Source: Thermoplasmata archaeon
GTDB taxonomy: Archaea; Thermoplasmatota; E2; DHVEG-1
NCBI GenBank assembly: GCA_003649715.1
Contig: QMSS01000035.1
Span: 1-11,771, forward strand
Reading direction: 5' to 3'
DNA length: 11,771 nt
Position numbers and translations under genes: made by a program. Positions 7,779-11,771 of this stretch are shown piece by piece. Below the pieces are notes generated by a model. The model made no database searches. It saw only the letters and a program-made list of their open reading frames with translations, and was not told where the DNA came from. Position 1 is the stretch's first letter, and every line of letters begins with the position of its first letter.

Positions 7779-7818
7779 CAAGGTCATAAAAACCACAACA
7801 AGGTCATAAAAACCACAA
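7779..7818 (+). repeat. Perfect 20-bp tandem repeat, two copies, upstream of the beta-helix gene
   Basis: CAAGGTCATAAAAACCACAA occurs at 7779-7798 and again at 7799-7818 with no mismatch and no gap. The second copy ends 2 bp before the TATA-like box at 7821-7828. Two identical sites spaced almost two helical turns apart next to a promoter are typical of an operator or activator site. The region also lies between two divergent genes, so it could act on MEMO as well. No binding protein can be named. Confidence 0.85.
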
Positions 7819-7820
7819 TA

Positions 7821-7828
7821 TTTATATA
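7821..7828 (+). promoter_or_regulatory. TATA-like box of the beta-helix gene
   Basis: TTTATATA in a very AT-rich stretch. Its centre predicts transcription start near 7851 and a leader of about 41 nt that carries the Shine-Dalgarno site GAAGGGGG at 7878-7885, 7 nt before the TTG start at 7893. Sequence match only; the surrounding AT bases offer other possible boxes. Confidence 0.5.
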
Positions 7829-7853
7829 CTATTATATATTATTTATAGTATAT
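7824..7853. repeat. Inverted repeat over the promoter of the beta-helix gene
   Basis: ATATACTAT at 7824-7832 is the exact reverse complement of ATAGTATAT at 7845-7853, with a 12-base AT-only spacer. It overlaps the TATA box and the predicted transcription start, so a repressor bound here would block initiation. AT-rich DNA makes chance inverted repeats common, which limits confidence. Just after it, TTAAGTTG is repeated twice in tandem (7853-7868). Confidence 0.4.
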
Positions 7854-7892
7854 TAAGTTGTTAAGTTGAAATTAGAAGAAGGGGGCTAAAAA

Positions 7893-9056
7893 TTGGAAAA
7901 AATAGGAATTAAAATTTTAATATGCATAATGTTAACTATTGCTAGCATGCCAATATCTAGCTCGATAGAATGTAATGTTTTTAAAAACAATGAGTTAAAT
8001 AGCCTGACATACAACGGCACCACATTATATGTTGGTGGCAGTGGACCTGGAAACTATAGCAGTATTCAAGATGCTATAGACAACGCCAACGATGGCGACA
8101 CAATCTTTGTATATGATGATTCTTCACCATATAACGAGAAATTATATATACAGAAATCCATAAATCTGTTAGGGGAAAACAAAGAAACAACTATTATCAA
8201 TGGCGATGGAAGTGGAACTATTATCCGTATATCAACACAGCATAGTCCTGGCATAACATTGCGTGGTTTCACCATACAGAATGGTGGCGGAACTCAGCAT
8301 TCATTATATGGAGGAATATCCGTATCTTCCTCTAGTTATCCTTTTACAATCTGTGATAATATAATAACACATGACGGGTGGGGAATAGTAATTTCAGGTT
8401 GCGATATATCACCGGGATCTATCATATCTAACAACACCATTATCAATAATTCCGGTGGCGGCATAATTCTATGTGGAATTGACTTAAATAATATCATCAT
8501 AACTAAGAATATTATCTTAAACAACTCTTTTGGCATATCGATAGAATGGGCGCATAACAATATTATAACAGATAATGTAATTATGCACAATGTAAGAGGA
8601 ATCTCGCTCTATAAGCTACTATCAGAATATAACAACACTATTATTACTCGAAATACGATCAGCAATAATGAATTTGGGATAGAGACAGAAGATTCTTGTA
8701 ATTTCATAATTTCAGAAAACAACATTACAAACAACAAATATGGAATGTTTATTATGAGTTCAACTGCTACTATTTCAAAAAACAATATTGCAGAGAACAG
8801 CAAATATGGAATATACCTGTACACCTCATCAAGAAAAAACAGAATAACTGAAAACAATTTTATAAACAACACCAGACATGCTTCGTTTAACATCGTTATG
8901 CTTCCACCAAAGCCAACTTTTAATTATTGGATGCAAAACTACTGGGATGACTGGATCAATATTCCCTTTCCAAAAATAATAGTAGGGAGATTATTCTACA
9001 TTGTACCTAAAATAGAATTTGATCTACATCCAGCAAAGGAACCATACATAATATAA
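7893..9056 (+). CDS. Secreted right-handed parallel beta-helix protein (NosD/CASH-like)
   Basis: This 387-residue protein begins with a signal peptide (about 1-25: basic start, hydrophobic core, S-S-S end). A conserved entry strand follows: Y-V-G-G-S-G-P-G-N-Y-S-S-I-Q-D-A-I-D-N-A, then D-G-D-T-I-F-V (68-74). About ten irregular rungs run from roughly 85 to 330, with repeated N-x-I-x-x-N and G-I-x-I patterns, as in NosD-like periplasmic copper-binding and CASH carbohydrate-binding families. The C-terminal cap has N-Y-W-D-D-W (349-354), P-K-I-I-V-G (360-365) and F-D-L-H-P-A (376-381), usual for archaeal members. No C-terminal membrane anchor or sorting signal is present, so it is probably released or bound non-covalently. 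The substrate is unknown; glycan binding or cleavage is the usual guess. TTG start at 7893 is supported by GAAGGGGG 7 nt upstream. It is transcribed alone and divergently from MEMO. Confidence 0.88.
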   Translation: MEKIGIKILICIMLTIASMPISSSIECNVFKNNELNSLTYNGTTLYVGGSGPGNYSSIQDAIDNANDGDTIFVYDDSSPYNEKLYIQKSINLLGENKETTIINGDGSGTIIRISTQHSPGITLRGFTIQNGGGTQHSLYGGISVSSSSYPFTICDNIITHDGWGIVISGCDISPGSIISNNTIINNSGGGIILCGIDLNNIIITKNIILNNSFGISIEWAHNNIITDNVIMHNVRGISLYKLLSEYNNTIITRNTISNNEFGIETEDSCNFIISENNITNNKYGMFIMSSTATISKNNIAENSKYGIYLYTSSRKNRITENNFINNTRHASFNIVMLPPKPTFNYWMQNYWDDWINIPFPKIIVGRLFYIVPKIEFDLHPAKEPYII

Positions 9057-9234
9057 GCTCTAAATCACAGTCATAGTAAACATCTAATTCCAGAGTTGTA
9101 TATAAACTAAAAATTTGGAGTACAAATCCAGAGTTAAGTTTCTACAGGTATTTCGAGTTTGCCATGCATATTCCATTTCCTACATTTCTGTTTTTTTAGT
9201 TTCATACCTCATCAGTTTCTACCTTTTGAGGATT
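9057..9234. other. Non-coding stretch after the beta-helix gene
   Basis: No gene is seen. A 9-bp direct repeat, TCCAGAGTT, occurs at 9089-9097 and 9127-9135. There is no clear hairpin terminator for the beta-helix gene. A rightward 62-codon open frame starting at 9159 has no ribosome site and an amino-acid mix dominated by Phe, Ser and Tyr, so it is taken as chance. Confidence 0.4.
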
Positions 9235-9600
9235 CTATGTATTATTTAGGTGTGCGGTTTCCCCCCTTTTATCCAGTATTTCTAGTGTTACTGTACAGAC
9301 TGGATGATTTTTTTATCTCTGTTTATAGTTCTTCTTTCTCTGTCTGATATAGGTACAAGCTTTCTACTTGGGTTTATTTGGATACGGACACTAACCTCTC
9401 TCCCTATATATCCTGTAGAGCTCTTTTACACTTCTTGGCGCGGCATCTCGTAGTTTTGATATAACGTAAACGGCTCATTCTTCCTTGTTCACTTTCCTTA
9501 ATCCCAGCATATCTTACACTGGTTTACCTTCCTCATAAAAGTTAAATCGGCTATTTATTTCTCCAGGAGAAAGCAATTTCGAGATATATACGGTATATCC
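9235..9600 (-). pseudogene. Probable decayed coding sequence, origin unknown
   Basis: The minus strand has three consecutive pieces of protein-like sequence in shifting frames. Piece one (9600-9394) reads through L-L-S-P-G-E-I-N-S-R-F-N-F-Y-E-E-G-K-P-V, a TAA stop (9516-9514), L-G-L-R-K-V-N-K-E-E, a TGA stop (9477-9475) and A-V-Y-V-I-S-K-L-R-D-A-A-P-R-S-V-K-E-L-Y to a TAG. One base over, piece two (9395-9288) continues V-S-V-R-I-Q-I-N-P-S-R-K-L. In the third frame, piece three (9291-9235) gives V-T-L-E-I-L-D-K-R-G-E-T-A-H-L. The composition (balanced charged and hydrophobic residues, G+C like the coding parts) is unlike the AT-rich spacers nearby. I do not recognise the family. It may be a relic of a mobile element or chance; confidence is low. 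Confidence 0.27.
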
Positions 9601-9611
9601 TTCCTTTCTAC

Positions 9612-9625
9612 AAAAAAATATAAAT
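9612..9625 (+). promoter_or_regulatory. TATA-like box for the 52-residue gene
   Basis: An A-tract followed by TATAAATA lies about 55 bp before the ATG at 9676, which predicts transcription start near 9645 and a leader of about 30 nt carrying GGGAG at 9664-9668. Confidence 0.5.
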
Positions 9626-9675
9626 ATGGTTGACTAATTCGGGTTACAAAACTCTGAATGTAAGGGAGAGCCATC

Positions 9676-9834
9676 ATGGAAACTGTTTGTCACATTGAGA
9701 TTATAAAAGATGGGCGAGATTTTGTTGCAAGGGCTCATCTTGCTAATGGCTCAGTCAAGGAATATCGTCACCAGATATTTGAGGATGTACTTACAGAGAT
9801 GGTTATTGATCTGCAGGAGGAACTAGGAGAATAA
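9676..9834 (+). CDS. Small uncharacterised protein, 52 residues
   Basis: An ATG at 9676 opens 52 codons ending in TAA at 9832-9834. The Shine-Dalgarno site GGGAG lies 7 nt upstream and a TATA-like box about 55 bp upstream, so the full set of expression signals is present. The protein starts M-E-T-V-C-H-I-E-I-I-K-D-G and continues with F-V-A-R-A-H-L, N-G-S-V-K-E-Y, then an acidic helix with E-D-V-L-T-E-M-V-I-D-L-Q-E-E-L. This suggests three short beta strands followed by one amphipathic helix, a compact soluble cytosolic protein. There is no signal peptide and no metal motif beyond a single Cys5. I do not recognise a family; the shape is loosely like small antitoxin or regulator folds, but no toxin gene is adjacent. 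It stands alone, convergent with the antiporter gene. Confidence 0.72.
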   Translation: METVCHIEIIKDGRDFVARAHLANGSVKEYRHQIFEDVLTEMVIDLQEELGE

Positions 9835-9866
9835 AAAAATCGTCCTTTCTCCTCCTATTCTTTTGG
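9833..9866. terminator. Convergent terminator region
   Basis: Seven A residues at 9833-9839 form a T-tract on the minus strand, about 70 nt past the stop of the leftward antiporter. The following pyrimidine-rich run (9841-9866) lies just past the stop of the rightward small gene. Archaeal termination usually uses such T-rich tracts without a strong hairpin, so this short gap could end both transcripts. Confidence 0.35.
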
Positions 9867-9907
9867 TTAGAGCTATGTTTTCCTATATTGTTCTAATCTA
9901 AAATTGT

Positions 9908-11197
9908 TTATTCAGGGTTTAATGAATGCTTTTTGTTTTCATAGTGAACTATCATTGATACACCTGCTGTACATATTATGGCTGTTCCTAGGATGATGAC
10001 AAATGTTATGTCCTCAAAAAAACTATTCATATTAGGTATTAGTTTCTTGGCCAATGATGGCCCAAAGTTTAGTGCTAGTAGAGCTGCTGCTAATCCACGT
10101 GGCATCATGACAATCATTGTTTGTCTATCATCTTTCTCGAAACCACCATGGTAAGTTGATATTAGTATAGAGATGTATCGAGCTGCCAGTAGTGCCATCA
10201 GTATGGCTATTCCTATAAATATGAATCCTATGTTTTGAAAACCTACCATCATTCCGAGGTATACAAAAAAGAATGTTCGTATTACAAAAGATGTAAGTGA
10301 GTGGAAATGTTTGGTTTCTGGATCCATCTCAAATTTTTTGCCGCTGTATTCGAGTATTTTTAGAATCTTTTTTCCATTACCTAGCACGAGTCCGAATATA
10401 AGACAGGAAATAGCTCCAGCTCCTTCTCCACCTGTTTCAACACCAACTAGTAGTGTCGTTAATGAGTATACCAGGAAGACAACTGCTAGTGTCAATATGT
10501 AGGAGAATTGTTCTCTCCGCATCTTGTACATTACTGGCAGCCATAACAGTCCTAGGATAAAACCTGTTACCGCACCGACTGAAAATGTACTTGCCAGATT
10601 TTTTACACCTACCCATATATTTAGTCCACCACTGAAGTTTATCATGTAAACCGCTGCTAGAACCACCACTATGCAGAGAGGATCAGTGATTATACTCTCT
10701 ATAGATAGAACCATTTTTGTTCTTTCCTGAAGATTCTGTAACCTATTCGCCAGAGGTATAACAATGGGACTACTGGTTCCACCAACAATTGCACCAAGTA
10801 CCAATCCAGTGGTTACACTGTTTTCCATAGGCATATCTACTATTCCTGCTGCTGAGAGTAAAACCACGATCAATGTTGTTAAAAGGACACTTAGACTGAA
10901 TGCGGTAACTGAGAGTAGTAGGCCTCTTGGCGCCCCCTTAAAAAGCTGATATAAATCAGTGTTGATGCCACCATCGAAGAGTATTATTACTATAGCGACT
11001 GCTGCAAAAAACTTTGATATACTCATCAGAAGAGTAGGGTCGAGATTACGGACATTAAAAACAATTCCAATGATCAAACCAAAGATTAGTAGCCAGACAA
11101 TACTTGGTATCTGCGTTCGGTTGAAGATAAAATTGCCTACAAAGCCTAATATCATTATCGCTGCAAGAACCACTAGAGCTGAGATAATGTCCAACAT
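9908..11197 (-). CDS. Cation/proton antiporter of the CPA (NhaP/Kef) superfamily
   Basis: This 429-residue membrane protein has about twelve hydrophobic segments and matches the Na+(K+)/H+ exchanger domain in length, with no C-terminal RCK or TrkA-C regulatory domain. Seen motifs: the L-F-D-G-G-I turn (73-78), V-G-G-T-S-S-P-I-V (138-146) and the ion-site helix E-S-I-I-T-D-P-L (168-175) with Asp172. R-T-F-F-F-V-Y-L-G (307-315) and P-R-G-L-A-A-A-L (366-373) follow, where an arginine is usual in electroneutral CPA1 exchangers. It would swap cytosolic Na+ or K+ for protons across the cell membrane for pH and ion balance. The Asn-Asp pair of NhaP-type exchangers is Thr171-Asp172 here, which leaves ion choice and charge balance open. 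ATG at 11197 has no ribosome site near it and the likely transcript is almost leaderless. Confidence 0.93.
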   Translation of the reverse strand: MLDIISALVVLAAIMILGFVGNFIFNRTQIPSIVWLLIFGLIIGIVFNVRNLDPTLLMSISKFFAAVAIVIILFDGGINTDLYQLFKGAPRGLLLSVTAFSLSVLLTTLIVVLLSAAGIVDMPMENSVTTGLVLGAIVGGTSSPIVIPLANRLQNLQERTKMVLSIESIITDPLCIVVVLAAVYMINFSGGLNIWVGVKNLASTFSVGAVTGFILGLLWLPVMYKMRREQFSYILTLAVVFLVYSLTTLLVGVETGGEGAGAISCLIFGLVLGNGKKILKILEYSGKKFEMDPETKHFHSLTSFVIRTFFFVYLGMMVGFQNIGFIFIGIAILMALLAARYISILISTYHGGFEKDDRQTMIVMMPRGLAAALLALNFGPSLAKKLIPNMNSFFEDITFVIILGTAIICTAGVSMIVHYENKKHSLNPE

Positions 11198-11227
11198 AAA
11201 GGAACTATACGAGAAGCAGCGGAGTGA

Positions 11228-11247
11228 ATTTAAATCTTCCCCCCAAT
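11228..11247 (-). promoter_or_regulatory. BRE plus TATA-like promoter of the antiporter
   Basis: On the minus strand six G residues and AAG are followed by ATTTAAAT. The TATA-like centre is about 34 bp before the ATG at 11197, so the leader would be only about 5-10 nt. The G-run looks like a Shine-Dalgarno site but is over 40 nt from the start and no start codon lies behind it in frame, so a transcription-factor-B element is the better reading. Confidence 0.45.
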
Positions 11248-11315
11248 ATCCATTAAACCATTTTTTTCTGTGAATATTTACCAGGAGAAATGTGGAGATG
11301 GCTTTCTTTTAGAGA

Positions 11316-11373
11316 ATAAAAAAAGCAGGTTTTTTTGTACATACAAAAGGAAAAAATAATGAGAGAAAAAATT
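11316..11373 (-). terminator. T-rich terminator after the zinc-ribbon gene
   Basis: Read on the minus strand, three T-runs of six to seven bases (11371-11366, 11356-11351, 11324-11318) follow within 65 nt of the stop codon. No strong hairpin is seen, which fits the T-tract termination of archaea. The antiporter downstream therefore probably uses its own promoter. Confidence 0.45.
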
Positions 11374-11380
11374 TGTTTTT

Positions 11381-11575
11381 TTATGTCATGGATGATATGA
11401 TTAGTATAAGTATCATGAAGAAAATCGCTGCATACATTATGTATACAAGCATCTTTCTTTTTTTGAGCATGGCTTGATATTTTTGTCTGCATTCCTGTGA
11501 ACAAAATGTTTCTTTGATGGGTATAGCCTTCCCGCATATCTGACAATGTGTATGCTGCACTAATTTTTCTACCAT
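11381..11575 (-). CDS. Small zinc-ribbon membrane protein (DUF2116-like)
   Basis: This 64-residue protein has an N-terminal treble-clef/zinc-ribbon motif with Cys11-x2-Cys14 (H-C-Q-I-C-G-K) and Cys25-x3-Cys29 (F-C-S-Q-E-C-R), then a basic stretch (K-K-R-K) at 38-41 and one membrane helix at about 43-61. That is the layout of the archaeal DUF2116 family of predicted zinc-ribbon proteins. The positive-inside rule places the zinc domain in the cytosol. Its molecular role is not known; nucleic-acid binding or a membrane-protein assembly role are guesses. The ATG start has only a weak GAGTG motif 7 nt upstream, and a TATA-like box about 31 bp upstream suggests a very short leader. It lies 183 bp upstream of the antiporter on the same strand, with a T-rich terminator between. 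Confidence 0.85.
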   Translation of the reverse strand: MVEKLVQHTHCQICGKAIPIKETFCSQECRQKYQAMLKKRKMLVYIMYAAIFFMILILIISSMT

Positions 11576-11601
11576 ATTTACATCACTCTTAAAATCCTGT
11601 T

Positions 11602-11610
11602 GGTATAAAT
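11602..11610 (-). promoter_or_regulatory. TATA-like box of the zinc-ribbon gene
   Basis: ATTTATACC on the minus strand, centre about 31 bp before the ATG at 11575, so transcription would start within a few bases of the start codon. A second AT-rich box at about 11621-11632 would give a longer leader. Confidence 0.4.
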
Positions 11611-11660
11611 GTCTGCCATGAAATATTTTTTCATTTACACAATTTCATATAGGCTGTTGA

Positions 11661-11684
11661 AAAATTCTGATTTTATAGAATTTT
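11661..11684. terminator. Small hairpin with T-tract in the right-end spacer
   Basis: AAAATTCT at 11661-11668 pairs exactly with AGAATTTT at 11677-11684 around an 8-base loop, followed by T residues on the plus strand. The stem can extend imperfectly to GTT/AAC on the outer side. It could end a rightward transcript or mark the end of a gene beyond the right edge. No gene is seen between 11576 and 11771. Confidence 0.3.
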
Positions 11685-11771
11685 TTTAACAAATGCTTCA
11701 GTAATTGAAATTATTCAATGTTTATTTTGTATCTATTCACCGTTGAAAAATGGAGTAATGTATGTTAATGC

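Noticed and set aside
7779..7818. CRISPR-like array or small ORFs in the 20-bp repeat
   Set aside because: The copies touch without spacers and number only two. Read on the minus strand each copy holds an ATG, but the frames end within 8 codons.
9159..9347. Rightward 62-codon open frame after the beta-helix gene
   Set aside because: No ribosome site or promoter, and composition dominated by Phe, Ser and Tyr, as expected for the reverse of purine-rich coding sequence.
11240..11248. G6 run as ribosome site of the antiporter
   Set aside because: It is more than 40 nt from the ATG and no usable in-frame start codon follows it at normal distance.
11253..11546. Leftward 97-codon frame overlapping the zinc-ribbon gene
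   Set aside because: It runs in another frame through a gene with a clean four-Cys zinc motif and through the T-rich terminator; no ribosome site.

Overview
The window looks like a piece of an archaeal chromosome, AT-rich, most likely from an uncultured mesophilic member of the Thermoplasmatota or a relative. The domain call rests on a complete deoxyhypusine synthase (archaea and eukaryotes), an archaeal-type MEMO protein, a DUF2116-type zinc-ribbon membrane protein, a secreted NosD-like beta-helix protein, TATA-like promoter boxes, and TTG starts placed behind strong G-rich Shine-Dalgarno sites. The lineage call is an inference from gene content and style only.

Layout. Bases 1-101 hold the first codons of a leftward secreted protein that runs off the edge. 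Bases 304-5623 hold two overlapping leftward genes for very large paralogous membrane proteins. Each has an N-terminal bundle of about nine membrane segments, a soluble domain of the GldG/IFT52 (GIFT) or DUF4350 type, two more membrane segments and a second such domain. Leftward genes for deoxyhypusine synthase (5711-6658) and MEMO/AmrB (6734-7615) follow. A 277-bp divergent control region with a perfect 20-bp tandem repeat and an inverted repeat separates MEMO from the rightward gene for the secreted beta-helix protein (7893-9056). Then comes a 619-bp stretch with a probable decayed gene on the minus strand, a rightward 52-residue orphan gene (9676-9834), a convergent leftward CPA-type cation/proton antiporter (9908-11197) and a leftward zinc-ribbon membrane protein (11381-11575).

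How the genes fit together. Deoxyhypusine synthase and MEMO are housekeeping-type genes on the same strand, 75 bp apart, and could be co-transcribed. The two giant membrane proteins overlap by about 30 bp and are surely one transcriptional unit; they are the most novel part of the window. Their membrane domains resemble, by eye, the exosortase/archaeosortase layout but lack the catalytic cysteine. Their soluble domains carry many N-glycosylation sequons, which suggests a job at the cell surface. I found no CRISPR array, tRNA, rRNA or intact mobile element.
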